Below are positions 54,753-63,384 of a stretch of 64,000 bases of DNA, piece by piece. The notes under the pieces are model-generated. The model saw only the letters and a program-made list of their open reading frames with translations, had not been told where the DNA came from and made no database searches. The position numbers and the translations under genes are program-made. Position 1 is the first letter of the stretch. Every line of letters begins with the position of its first letter. The DNA is from Bacteroidales bacterium (GTDB lineage: Bacteria; Bacteroidota; Bacteroidia; Bacteroidales; WCHB1-69): the NCBI GenBank assembly GCA_017650305.1, contig JAGCFD010000060.1, forward strand, positions 1 to 64,000, given 5' to 3'.

Positions 54753-57071
54753 ATGATGAAGAAAATCACTCTTTTGTCGGCTGTTATGCTGACGTTGGCA
54801 ACTCTGACCCTTTCTGCCCAAGACCGTAGTGACACGATCCATGTGGCCCATTATGACATCTCGCTGACTGTGATGGATTTCACGACCCGCAATATCGTGG
54901 GCGAGACCCAGCTGACGGTTGTGGCCAAAATGTCCAACCTGAACCAAGTGGTCCTGGATCTGCTGGCCCTGACGACCGACTCGGTGAAGGTGAATGGCTC
55001 CTCGGCCACTTTCCAGCACCATGGCGAACGACTGGCCATTACGGTGCCCACAATGCAGACGGGCGACACAGCCATGGTGACCGTCTATTACCACGGCGTG
55101 CCCACCAAGGACCCGGGGTGGGGTGGCTTCTACTTTTCTGGCCAGTATGCCTACACTATGGGCGTGGCCTTCCAGAGCCTCCCGCATAGCTACGGCCGCT
55201 GCTGGTATCCCTGTATGGATGTCTTCACCGACAAGTCGAGCTATACCACCCATATCCGCACTGAGTCGCACAAGATGGCTGTCTGTGACGGCATGCTCAC
55301 GGGCGTGCAGACGCTCCCCGACAGTTCCAAGGTGTGGACGTGGGAGCTGGAGGAGCCGATCCCCACGTACCTCTCCTCTATGGCGGTGGGCGAGTACCAG
55401 GCCTACGAGGACACCTTCCATGGTCAGGAGGCCATCATCCCCATCGTCATCTACGCCCAGCCGCCACAATATGCTAATGTGGGGGCCTCTTTTGCCTACT
55501 TGAAGGATATCCTGCGGATGTATGAGGAGCTCTTCGGACCCTACCGCTGGCCCCGCGTGGGCTATGTTGGCGTCAACTTCACCAGCGGTGCCATGGAGCA
55601 CGCTACCAATATCGCCTATCCCAAGTCGTTCATGACGGGCACTGATACCTACGTCACCCTCTATGGCCACGAGCTGTTCCATCACTGGTTCGGCGACCTC
55701 ATCACCTGCGAGCGCGCCGAGGAGATGTGGATCAATGAAGGCTTCGCTTCCTTCGCGGAGCCGCTGATCATGGGCTTGGTCCATCAGAACGACGGGACGG
55801 ATGGCTACCGCGACTATCTCCGCGACATGCATCACTCCACCTTGATGAACATCGAGAAGAACGATGGCGGTCATTACGCTTTGGACAATGTGCCCCAGGA
55901 GGTCACCTACGGGACTCATTCCTACGACAAGGGCGCATTGGTAATCCATACCCTGCGCAGCTATCTGGGTGACTCGCTCTTCTTCGGGGGCCTGCGCGCT
56001 CTGCTCGACCATTTCGCCTGGCAGAATGTCAACTCCCAAGAGTTCTTCAGCTATCTGTCGCAGGTCACGGGCGTCAACCTCACCGACTTCTACGAGGGTT
56101 GGGTGCACCAGCCCGGCTTCCCGCAGTTTGCCATCGACTCCATACGGCCGCTCTCTGGCAACCAGTACGAAGTCTTTGTGCAACAGAAGCTCTTCGGCGC
56201 CACCCACTATATCAACTCCAACAAGCTGGACCTCACCTTTGTGTCGCCCATCCGAGAGCTCTATACCATACGCGATGTTCCCTTTTCCGGTCAGTATGGC
56301 AGTGCGGTGGTGACGATTCCCTTCACTCCCGTCTTCGGCATGGTCGACTATGACGAGAAGATCATGGACGCTACCATCGACTATACTGAGACGTTGGGCA
56401 ATGGAGGGTCTGTTTCTTGGCCGGATGCCGGCTGCAATGCCAAGATCGAGGCCGCTCCCGATTCTGTCCTCGTGCGTGTGGAGCACCACTATGTGGCGCC
56501 CGACATGCCGGAGACGATGCCCGAGGGCCTCTTCCGGATTTCCGAGACCCACTACTGGAACGTGCAGCTGGCCTATCCAGAGAGCATGGCCGCGCCCGAA
56601 GGCTATCTCCAGTTCCAATACCGTCGCGGCACCGTCACGGCTTTGGATTATGCTCTGATGCAGGGCTACGACTACAACAATCTCAAACTGTTGTATCGCC
56701 CTACCACGGCTGATGCTTGGCAGATTGTGCCTACTACGCGCACCGGCTCTCCGAATGCCGGCATGTTGAAGACGGAGTTCATTCGTTCCGGCCAGTATTG
56801 CCTGGCTGTGGGCGACCAGACCGCCTCGGTGGAGGATCGTCTCGAGATCCCCAGTGTCATCATCTATCCTAATCCCGTCGGGGAGACGATGAACGTGTGG
56901 ATGGAATATGGCGGCCGTCCTGTGAAAGCCACCATCGTGGACAGTGCGGGAAGAGCGGTCCGAACCGTCAAGTTGAAGAGTGGCAGTAACAATGTCAATG
57001 TGAATGCGCTCTCCTCCGGCGCCTATTTCCTTCGTGTCGATCATTCTACCTATCCATTTATCAAGCGTTAA
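54753..57071 (+). CDS. M1 family metallopeptidase with T9SS sorting domain
   Basis: The 772-residue exported aminopeptidase has its signal peptide ending LTLSAQ. The N-terminal beta-domain leads to the M1 signatures: exopeptidase motif TSGAMEHATN (GAMEN variant with His for Asn at about 275), and zinc site HELFHHWFGD at about 305 with the third ligand Glu in MWINEGFASF at about 327. A catalytic-type Tyr region follows (THSYDKGALVIHTL). A T9SS type A sorting domain starts at about 703 (IIYPNPVGETMNVWM, AYFLRVDHS). It probably digests peptides at the cell surface. The large opposite-strand frame is spurious. Confidence 0.93.
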   Translation: MMKKITLLSAVMLTLATLTLSAQDRSDTIHVAHYDISLTVMDFTTRNIVGETQLTVVAKMSNLNQVVLDLLALTTDSVKVNGSSATFQHHGERLAITVPTMQTGDTAMVTVYYHGVPTKDPGWGGFYFSGQYAYTMGVAFQSLPHSYGRCWYPCMDVFTDKSSYTTHIRTESHKMAVCDGMLTGVQTLPDSSKVWTWELEEPIPTYLSSMAVGEYQAYEDTFHGQEAIIPIVIYAQPPQYANVGASFAYLKDILRMYEELFGPYRWPRVGYVGVNFTSGAMEHATNIAYPKSFMTGTDTYVTLYGHELFHHWFGDLITCERAEEMWINEGFASFAEPLIMGLVHQNDGTDGYRDYLRDMHHSTLMNIEKNDGGHYALDNVPQEVTYGTHSYDKGALVIHTLRSYLGDSLFFGGLRALLDHFAWQNVNSQEFFSYLSQVTGVNLTDFYEGWVHQPGFPQFAIDSIRPLSGNQYEVFVQQKLFGATHYINSNKLDLTFVSPIRELYTIRDVPFSGQYGSAVVTIPFTPVFGMVDYDEKIMDATIDYTETLGNGGSVSWPDAGCNAKIEAAPDSVLVRVEHHYVAPDMPETMPEGLFRISETHYWNVQLAYPESMAAPEGYLQFQYRRGTVTALDYALMQGYDYNNLKLLYRPTTADAWQIVPTTRTGSPNAGMLKTEFIRSGQYCLAVGDQTASVEDRLEIPSVIIYPNPVGETMNVWMEYGGRPVKATIVDSAGRAVRTVKLKSGSNNVNVNALSSGAYFLRVDHSTYPFIKR

Positions 57072-57093
57072 ACCGGACAACCATTCAACACTT

Positions 57094-57732
57094 ATGGCTG
57101 ATAATTATCTCGAGCGCCGCATGGACGAGATGCGCGGCGGCAAGCAAAAAACCATAGTCAAGAGGGTGGGGCAGACGCTCGACACCCTGCTGATGAAGAA
57201 CCGCAGCTACCGCGGTTACCGGGCCGATGCGCCGGTGAGTGAGGAGCTGCTGAAACGTATGGTGGAGGTCAACACCAAGATCCCGTCCGCCTGCAACCAG
57301 CAGGTGCTGCGGTTCAAGTTGGTGACGGGCGACGAGGCTGCCAAGGTGCACCCCTTGATCAAGATGGGAGGCGCGCTGCCCGAGTTGCACCTGCCCTTCG
57401 CCGGCACAGAGCCACCCGCCTACATCGTCATCTGCAGCAAGGAAAAGGAAACCAAGTTGGTGGACATCGACCTTGGCATCTCAGCCCAGAGCATGCTGCT
57501 GAAGGCTGCCGAGATGGGATATAACGGCTTGATGATCGGTGCCTTCAATCGCGAGAAGCTGAAAGAGGTGTTGGCTTTGCCCTATGATCCGTTGTTAGTT
57601 CTCGCCGTTGGCAAAGGGGCTGAGCAGATCCGCCTGACAGAGATCCGGGAAGACGAGAGTCACAAGTACTATCGCCAAGACGGCATCCACTACGTGCCCA
57701 AAGTGGTGTTGGAGGATTTGCTGATAGGGTAG
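57094..57732 (+). CDS. nitroreductase family protein
   Basis: The 212-residue FMN-dependent oxidoreductase has NRSYRGYRADAPVSEELL (the FMN-phosphate Arg-x-x-Arg start), SACNQQVLRFKLV, and GISAQSMLLKAAEMGYNGLMIGAF. Members reduce nitro compounds, quinones or enones with NAD(P)H; the physiological substrate is not predictable. The start MADNYLE lies 22 bases after the peptidase stop, so the two may be co-transcribed; the longer frame overlaps the peptidase. Confidence 0.88.
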   Translation: MADNYLERRMDEMRGGKQKTIVKRVGQTLDTLLMKNRSYRGYRADAPVSEELLKRMVEVNTKIPSACNQQVLRFKLVTGDEAAKVHPLIKMGGALPELHLPFAGTEPPAYIVICSKEKETKLVDIDLGISAQSMLLKAAEMGYNGLMIGAFNREKLKEVLALPYDPLLVLAVGKGAEQIRLTEIREDESHKYYRQDGIHYVPKVVLEDLLIG

Positions 57733-58118
57733 GATGTTTTTTTTCAACGTTTTCGTGCAGTGTCTTGTGGCAAGTGACTCCTTTGGTGCGATGAGGACAG
57801 TGCCCCTATCATCATCGTGGCGCGAAGAAAGCATGCCATAAGAATGTGACTTGCTCACCGAGAAAGGGGAGTCTGTGCCATCAGGTATATTATTTCTTAT
57901 TGAATGTGGGTGGAGTTGAAAATGTCATTCTGATCAGTAAGATTTTCCTTCATTATACTCCGTAGAGTCCTATCAGATCCTTTAAATCGATAAAAGTGTC
58001 GTCCCAAAAAGCTTTATTGCTTGATGGAGATAACAAACGAATTAAAAAAAAATCAACGTATAGGTTGATTGTTGAAAAAAAAGTGTATCTTTGCAGCGAC
58101 TAAATAATCTCTTTTGCT
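57733..58118. other. intergenic region with a possible degraded repeat
   Basis: These 386 bases between nitroreductase and a toxin-antitoxin-like pair hold no supported gene. 57739-57880 is relatively GC-rich, and on the minus strand reads frames such as DDDRGTVLIAPKESLATRHC with stops in the others; it may be a remnant or a dispersed repeat. The rest (57880-58085) is AT-rich and ends in the promoter at 58086. Confidence 0.4.
58086..58093 (+). promoter_or_regulatory. -7 box for the toxin-antitoxin-like pair
   Basis: TATCTTTG (TAnnTTTG), 25 bases before the first possible ATG at 58119. A short inverted repeat (TCAACGTATAGGTTGA, 58051-58066) lies just upstream and is a candidate operator. Confidence 0.65.
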
Positions 58119-58673
58119 ATGATGACATTTGATGATATCAAACAAGACGGACGTCTTTGGGCCGTGCATTTTGCGGATGAAGAACTAAATGAGTTGGACA
58201 GGGCTTTTACCCAATGGAATGATGCAGTATGGCTGTTGGACTTTTTTCGAAAAAATTTTCAAGATCTTGTGTCTTATTTTAAGATTACAAAGCTGGATGA
58301 AGCAGTATATGATACTATGGAGGATAGCGATAGATTGGAATGCCTCATTTTGGATCTCCGGCCTGAAACTAATCTGGATGATGTTTTTCGGCCTCTTGAA
58401 AATAATCGTGCTTCTGAAATGAAATTGGGAAGGGAAAAAGCCCGATTGAAAGATTGTCCCAAACATGCCAGTTGGCTGCGTATTTACGCTATAAAATTGA
58501 ATCCAGGCGTCTATGTTGTCACAGGTGGTGCCATAAAACTGACTCGAACAATGCAGGAGCGAGAGCACACACTTAAGGAACTGGTTAAAATGGAGAAAGT
58601 ACGTCAATTTTTTGTGGCCAATAATGTGATCGATAATGATAGTTTTACAGATTTTATCAAAGAAAAAGGATAG
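58119..58673 (+). CDS. putative toxin of a HigBA/RelE-like pair
   Basis: The 184-residue cytoplasmic protein (start at 58119 or the next Met) has an N-terminal helical part and a C-terminal segment with SWLRIYAIKLNPGVYVVTGGAIKLTRTMQEREHTLKEL, similar in layout to RelE/HigB toxins. There a basic-aromatic strand precedes the last helix. It is followed 4 bases later by an XRE-type HTH gene, the reverse (toxin-first) order typical of HigBA. Sequence is visibly AT-richer than the flanking genes, consistent with transfer. The family call is tentative. Confidence 0.6.
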   Translation: MMTFDDIKQDGRLWAVHFADEELNELDRAFTQWNDAVWLLDFFRKNFQDLVSYFKITKLDEAVYDTMEDSDRLECLILDLRPETNLDDVFRPLENNRASEMKLGREKARLKDCPKHASWLRIYAIKLNPGVYVVTGGAIKLTRTMQEREHTLKELVKMEKVRQFFVANNVIDNDSFTDFIKEKG

Positions 58674-58677
58674 GAAA

Positions 58678-58989
58678 ATGAAAACCACAGCAGAACAAAT
58701 TGCGTTTTTAGAAGAGCATTCTTCAAAAAAGTCTTCCAACTGGAGAGAAAAAGCAGAATGGAGAAAAGCTAACAGCGACTGGCTTTGTTATTCGAGAAAA
58801 ATTGCCATCGTCGTTGCCATGTCTTTGGAAGAATTGAACATGTCCCAGAAACAGCTGGCGCAGCTAATCGGTTGTTCCCCTCAATATGTTTCCAGACTGC
58901 TCAAAGGAGAGGAAAATCTTACTTTGGAAACGTTGTGCAAGCTAGAACGGGTTTTGAATGTTCCTATTCTGCAAAAAGTTTTTGCTTAA
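58678..58989 (+). CDS. XRE-family HTH protein, putative antitoxin
   Basis: The 103-residue protein starts MKTTAEQIAFLEEHSSKK, just after the toxin-like gene. A helix-turn-helix of the XRE/Cro type spans about 50-95 (LNMSQKQLAQLIGCSPQYVSRLLKGEENLTLETLCKLERVL). In HigBA-like modules the antitoxin binds the toxin and represses the shared promoter. The earlier Met of the open frame overlaps the toxin gene and is rejected. The next gene has its own promoter 15 bases later. Confidence 0.8.
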   Translation: MKTTAEQIAFLEEHSSKKSSNWREKAEWRKANSDWLCYSRKIAIVVAMSLEELNMSQKQLAQLIGCSPQYVSRLLKGEENLTLETLCKLERVLNVPILQKVFA

Positions 58990-59003
58990 CCTTGTTTTTT
59001 CAC

Positions 59004-59011
59004 TATCTTTG
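59004..59011 (+). promoter_or_regulatory. -7 box for amn
   Basis: TATCTTTG (TAnnTTTG), 41 bases before the ATG at 59052. It lies inside a longer open frame, supporting the internal start. Confidence 0.7.
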
Positions 59012-59051
59012 CCCCCTCAAAACTTATGTTGAATTTTATCCTGTTACCATT

Positions 59052-59834
59052 ATGCATACCAAAGAAGAAATCGTTGAGAATTGGCTGCCCCGCTATACAG
59101 GCATGCAGCTGGATGAGTTCGGTCGTTATATCTTGTTGACCAATTTTGCCGACTATCTAAAGAAATTCGCCGAGTTGATGCAGGTGGAGGTCAAGGGTGC
59201 GGGCCATCCGATGCAGAGTGCCACGGCCGATGGCATCACCATCATCAACTTCACTATGGGAAGTCCCAATGCTGCCACCATCATGGACTTGCTCACGGCC
59301 ATCAAGCCCAAGGCGGTGCTCTTTTTGGGTAAGTGTGGCAGCCTGAAGGCCAACATCGGTCTGGGTGAGTTGCTGCTGCCCATTGCCGGTATCCGTGGTG
59401 AGGGTACCTCCAACGACTACTTCCCTGTGGAGGTGCCGGCGCTGCCCGCCTTCAACATGGAGAAGGCCATCTCTACCACCATTCGTGACTATGGTCTTGA
59501 CTACTGGACAGGTACGGTCTATACCACCAACCGCCGCGTCTGGGAGCATGACCAGGAGTTTAAAGACTACCTGCGCCGCATCCGCGCCACCGCTGTCGAT
59601 ATGGAGACCGCCACGCTCTTCTCCGTGGGCTTTTATAACCGCATCCCCACGGGCGCTCTGCTGATGGTGTCCGACCAGCCGATGCTCCCCGATGGCATCA
59701 AGACGGAGAAGTCGGACAAGGAGGTGACCCAAAACTATAGCCTGCGTCATCTCCAAATTGGCATTGACTCGCTCAAACAGCTGATAAACAAGGGTATTAC
59801 GGTGAAACATCTGAAATATGACTACTATGAATAA
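59052..59834 (+). CDS. amn: AMP nucleosidase
   Basis: It hydrolyses AMP to adenine and ribose 5-phosphate. The 260-residue protein is the short, catalytic-domain-only form seen in Bacteroidota (E. coli Amn is about 484). Motifs of the nucleoside phosphorylase fold: INFTMGSPNAATIMDLL, FLGKCGSLKANIGLGELLLP, GEGTSNDYFP, AVDMETATLFSVGF with the purine-binding Met-Glu, and DQPMLPDGIKTEKSD. The start MHTKEE follows a clear promoter. Its end overlaps the next gene by 17 bases (or 8 if the second ATG is used). Confidence 0.93.
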   Translation: MHTKEEIVENWLPRYTGMQLDEFGRYILLTNFADYLKKFAELMQVEVKGAGHPMQSATADGITIINFTMGSPNAATIMDLLTAIKPKAVLFLGKCGSLKANIGLGELLLPIAGIRGEGTSNDYFPVEVPALPAFNMEKAISTTIRDYGLDYWTGTVYTTNRRVWEHDQEFKDYLRRIRATAVDMETATLFSVGFYNRIPTGALLMVSDQPMLPDGIKTEKSDKEVTQNYSLRHLQIGIDSLKQLINKGITVKHLKYDYYE

Positions 59835-62376
59835 TTGGACGGTCCGCTTGCTGGCCCTGCTGACCTGTTGTTTGGCATTTGCCTTGACGGCCTTCTCCCA
59901 AGAGCTGGGCATCACGCCATCCCCGCAACATGTTGCCCTGCGCGAAGGCCATTATCAGTTCACTGGCCAGCCGGTGGTGGAGACCCTCCGTCTCGCCTCC
60001 TTTCCCATCGATACGAATGCCGACCAGGGCTATATTCTGGAGGTGTTGCCCAACAAAGTGGTTGTCAGCGCCATCAGTGAGGTGGGGCTCTATTACGCGC
60101 AGCTGAGCCTGAAGCAGATGATACGCTTCTTTGCCCAGCAGGATGGCAGTGTCAAGCTCCCCTGTGTCCGCATTGTGGATTATCCGAAACTGAAGTACCG
60201 CGGCTGGATGGACGACATCAGCCGGGGGCCGATTCCCAACATGACTTTTCTCAAGCAGGTCATCCGGCAGCTGGCGGAGTACAAGATGAACTTCTTCAAC
60301 CTCTACACCGAGCACGTCTTCAAGTTGGACAAATACCCCGACATCGCGCCCACCGACGGGCTGACGGCGGAGGAGGTCCGAGAGCTGGAGGAGTACGCTG
60401 CTCAGTACCATATCGAGTTCTTCGGCAACCAGCAGTGCCTGGGTCATGCCGAGAAGACCCTCCGCATCCCGGCATATCAGGAGATGGCCGACACCAAGTT
60501 CAACTGGAATCCGGGAGATGACAAGGCCCGTCAGTTCCTGCAATACGAGTTGGAGACGGTGGCCAAAGCCTACCGTTCCCCCTTCTTCAATATCAACTGT
60601 GACGAGACGGAGGCGATGGGCAGTGGCAAGGCGCGCGCCTATGTGGAGCGTCACGGCGGCCCTTCGCAGGTCTATGCCGACCATATCAACTGGGTCTATA
60701 ACATCCTCAAGCCGATGGACAAGCGGGTGATGATGTGGGGCGACATCGCCGCCAAGGACCCCGACATTGTGCGGCAGCTGCCCAAGGATATGATCATGCT
60801 GGTGTGGAGCTACTCGCCCTCCGACAGCTATGTGGACATGATAGAACCCTTCACCCGTCAGGGATTGCCGTTCATGGTGGTGCCGGGCATGAGCATGTGG
60901 GGCCATGTGTTCCCCAGCTACGACACCTACACGAAGAACATTGCCAACCTGACGCGTGATGGCTACAAGCACGGGGCCATGGGCATGATGAACACCGCCT
61001 GGGACGACTCGGGCGAGTCCTTGTTCAACAGCACCTGGCACGGCATGGCCTGGGCCGCGGAGATGGCCTGGCGCCCCCTGGAGCAGACGGAGCCCAAAGC
61101 AGCTGAGAAAGAACGCCTCCAGCGTCTGGCCGCCTTCGACAAGCGCTTCGCCAAGGAGTATCGCGTGGTGGACCAGAACTTCCGCCTCATGCGCGAGATG
61201 GAATATAGCGCTATCCCCAACTTCTTCAACAGTCTCGCCCTCTATGAACCGTTACTCGACTTCTATCCGACTAAGGTGAGCGTAGAGAACTATTTGAAAA
61301 ACAATGAGATGTGTTCTGCTATCCGCCGCCGTCTGGAGGCTTATCATGAGGTGACCTTTGACTCGGTTTATGATTGCCATAATGCCATGGCCCGCATCGG
61401 ATACTATGTGGCTCACCACCAGTGGGTGCTCGCGCAACGCAATGTCCTGCGCTGGCATCTCTATGAGTATCTCCAGGGTAATAATGTCATTGATGAGTCT
61501 TCGCTCAAGACAGAGATCTATCAGCTGGCAGAGCATATCCACCGCGTGAAGAAGATGTATATGCAGTTGTGGGATGAAGAATGCCGCCCCTATAGCCGAA
61601 ACATCGTTGAGGCGCGTTATGATGCCCTCGTGCAAGAGCTGAACGATTTGCCCTATAAGCCTTTCTTTGAGGTGAAACGTTCCCAAGAGGGTAATACGTA
61701 CATCGTGATGCGTTCCTTGTTCGACAATACCACCTATCCCATCTATTACACGTTGGATGGCCGTGATCCGCAGTATGGGGAGAACCTCTACGAGAAGCCG
61801 TTGCCCATCAGCCAGTCGACGACGGTGAAGGCAATCAGCCGCAACGCCATGGGCGAGGATGTCCTGACCGAACAGTATCTGCTGGTGCACAAGGGTCTTT
61901 ACAAGATCTCAAAACTCAATTCCGAGTATGCCACCTACAAGCCTGAATATGCCTCCGCGGGCAAAATCGCCCTCTGTGATGGCGAATTGGGCGGCGAACG
62001 CTACAACGATGGCCACTGGCAAGGCTTCTGGGGGAATGATGTCGATGTGGAATTCGATTTCGGCAAGAAGACGGTCATCCAACAGTTCAAGACCCGCTTC
62101 TTCCAGAATGTGCAGGACTGGATCATGTCGCCTAAGGAGTTGGAACTCTATGTCTCAAATGATGGCGTCAACTATAAGCTCTACACCACCGTGCAGGTGA
62201 AGGATGTGAACTACGACTCCGGTATCCCCATCGTCTATACGGTGCAAGCCGACAATCTGAACATCAAATCCCGCTATGTGAGGGTCGTGGCGAAGAATGG
62301 CGGTCTGCTGCCCGAGTGGCACATGTCCCACGGTCAGCCCTCCTACATCTTCTGCGACGAGATGATTTTCCAGTAA
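59818..62376 (+). CDS. GH20-type beta-hexosaminidase-like protein
   Basis: The 852-residue exported protein has its signal ending LTAFSQ, with start at 59818 or 59827. It has a GH20b-like N-terminal domain, then a TIM-barrel GH20-like catalytic domain from about 120 (KYRGWMDDISRGPIPNMTFLKQVIRQLAEYKMNFFNLY). A candidate catalytic Asp-Glu pair lies at about 260 in NINCDETEA, where classic GH20 has GGDE. A chitobiase-type domain (PIYYTLDGRDPQYGENLYEKP) at about 640-690 and an F5/8 type C-like sugar-binding domain at the end follow. It probably releases N-acetylhexosamine from glycans. It overlaps amn, implying coupled translation. Confidence 0.82.
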   Translation: MTTMNNWTVRLLALLTCCLAFALTAFSQELGITPSPQHVALREGHYQFTGQPVVETLRLASFPIDTNADQGYILEVLPNKVVVSAISEVGLYYAQLSLKQMIRFFAQQDGSVKLPCVRIVDYPKLKYRGWMDDISRGPIPNMTFLKQVIRQLAEYKMNFFNLYTEHVFKLDKYPDIAPTDGLTAEEVRELEEYAAQYHIEFFGNQQCLGHAEKTLRIPAYQEMADTKFNWNPGDDKARQFLQYELETVAKAYRSPFFNINCDETEAMGSGKARAYVERHGGPSQVYADHINWVYNILKPMDKRVMMWGDIAAKDPDIVRQLPKDMIMLVWSYSPSDSYVDMIEPFTRQGLPFMVVPGMSMWGHVFPSYDTYTKNIANLTRDGYKHGAMGMMNTAWDDSGESLFNSTWHGMAWAAEMAWRPLEQTEPKAAEKERLQRLAAFDKRFAKEYRVVDQNFRLMREMEYSAIPNFFNSLALYEPLLDFYPTKVSVENYLKNNEMCSAIRRRLEAYHEVTFDSVYDCHNAMARIGYYVAHHQWVLAQRNVLRWHLYEYLQGNNVIDESSLKTEIYQLAEHIHRVKKMYMQLWDEECRPYSRNIVEARYDALVQELNDLPYKPFFEVKRSQEGNTYIVMRSLFDNTTYPIYYTLDGRDPQYGENLYEKPLPISQSTTVKAISRNAMGEDVLTEQYLLVHKGLYKISKLNSEYATYKPEYASAGKIALCDGELGGERYNDGHWQGFWGNDVDVEFDFGKKTVIQQFKTRFFQNVQDWIMSPKELELYVSNDGVNYKLYTTVQVKDVNYDSGIPIVYTVQADNLNIKSRYVRVVAKNGGLLPEWHMSHGQPSYIFCDEMIFQ

Positions 62377-62385
62377 TCGGAATCG

Positions 62386-63246
62386 TTACAAGCTAAATAC
62401 CTTCTGAAAGAACTCCACCGTGCGTGTCACCACTATTTTGCGGTGACGGCTGATGGTGTGGTTTTCCCCCTTTATGACTTGGAGTTGTGCGGAGGTGCCA
62501 TACGTCTCCAGAAACTTCTCGCTACACCAAAGGGGGACAATGCCGTCGCGGCTGCCGTGCAAAAGGAGCACCGGACCCTTGAAAGCGCTGGCGGTGCCGT
62601 AGATGTCCAGTTGCTGGGTGGTGAGGAGGTATTCTCTTCCCAATTTCATGAAGCCCCAGCAGCGGATGTACTCGGGCGGGTCGGCGGGGTTGAAGGTCGC
62701 GTTGAAGAACTTGCCGTTTTGGCACGCCTCCTTGATGACCGAGCCGGGGGCGATGAGCACCACGCCGTCAGGGGAGTCCCCGTTGGCCGATAGCCTGCCC
62801 GCCGTCATGGAGGCGATGACACCGCCCTGGGAGTGCCCAAGGAGTCCAATGCCATCCACATATTTCAGATTGCGAACGTACTTCCACACCGCTTGTGCGT
62901 CGGCCAGTTCCTTCTCAATGGTCATGTCTTGCATACGCCCCTGACTCTGGCCATGCCCGTCAAAGTCGAAACGGATGGAGGCTATTCCCGCCTTGGCCAG
63001 AGCTTTGGCCAGGGCCGGCATGGGATTAATGCCTTTGTTGGCAAAAATGCCATGCATTAAGATGACCATCGGACAGCGGTCTGTGTTAGGGTTGAACCCG
63101 TCGGGAAGGGTGATCTTGAAGGCAATGGCACCCTCTGGACCTTTGATAGGGCTCTTGAGCGGAACATTCCGGTTCGAGTCTCCCAAGGCGACCATGCAAA
63201 GGAGGCATATTATAACAAGGGAGAGGATTATGGCTGTTTTTTTCAT
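62386..63246 (-). CDS. secreted alpha/beta hydrolase
   Basis: The 286-residue serine hydrolase has an N-terminal signal or anchor (MKKTAIILSLVIICLLCMVALG). Catalytic residues are visible: nucleophile Ser139 in LLGHSQGG, acid Asp in LHGSRDGIVP, and His in GENHTIS; the oxyanion region is MHGIFANKG. It resembles acyl esterases/peptidases of the serine aminopeptidase S33-like group (DFDGHGQSQG). The substrate is unknown; acyl or cinnamoyl ester release is possible. It converges with the GH20-like gene, 9 bases apart. Confidence 0.88.
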   Translation of the reverse strand: MKKTAIILSLVIICLLCMVALGDSNRNVPLKSPIKGPEGAIAFKITLPDGFNPNTDRCPMVILMHGIFANKGINPMPALAKALAKAGIASIRFDFDGHGQSQGRMQDMTIEKELADAQAVWKYVRNLKYVDGIGLLGHSQGGVIASMTAGRLSANGDSPDGVVLIAPGSVIKEACQNGKFFNATFNPADPPEYIRCWGFMKLGREYLLTTQQLDIYGTASAFKGPVLLLHGSRDGIVPLWCSEKFLETYGTSAQLQVIKGENHTISRHRKIVVTRTVEFFQKVFSL

Positions 63247-63284
63247 CTCTTTGAGGTGCTGATGATGGAAATTGTTTTGTGAGG

Positions 63285-63292
63285 CAAATGTA
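63285..63292 (-). promoter_or_regulatory. -7 box for the alpha/beta hydrolase gene
   Basis: The minus strand reads TACATTTG (TAnnTTTG), 38 bases before the ATG at 63246. Confidence 0.65.
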
Positions 63293-63303
63293 CGTTTTTT
63301 TTA

Positions 63304-63311
63304 TATTTTTG
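63304..63311 (+). promoter_or_regulatory. -7 box for the FISUMP gene
   Basis: TATTTTTG (TAnnTTTG), 73 bases before the ATG at 63385. It is divergent from the hydrolase promoter, 11 bases away. Confidence 0.7.
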
Positions 63312-63384
63312 CACCTGAAAAACTGATTTCTCAACTAGCTAGGAGAATCTCTCAATTAATAACCTCGTTTTTTGATCTTTTGTT

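Noticed and set aside
54600..57080. 826-residue open frame on the minus strand
   Set aside because: It lies entirely opposite the M1 peptidase, which has signal peptide, zinc motif and sorting domain. The minus frame has no signal, no domain and His/Arg/Gly-rich composition typical of antisense frames in GC-rich genes.
59797..61041. 414-residue minus-strand frame opposite the GH20-like gene
   Set aside because: Antisense shadow of a GC-rich coding region; no signal or motif.
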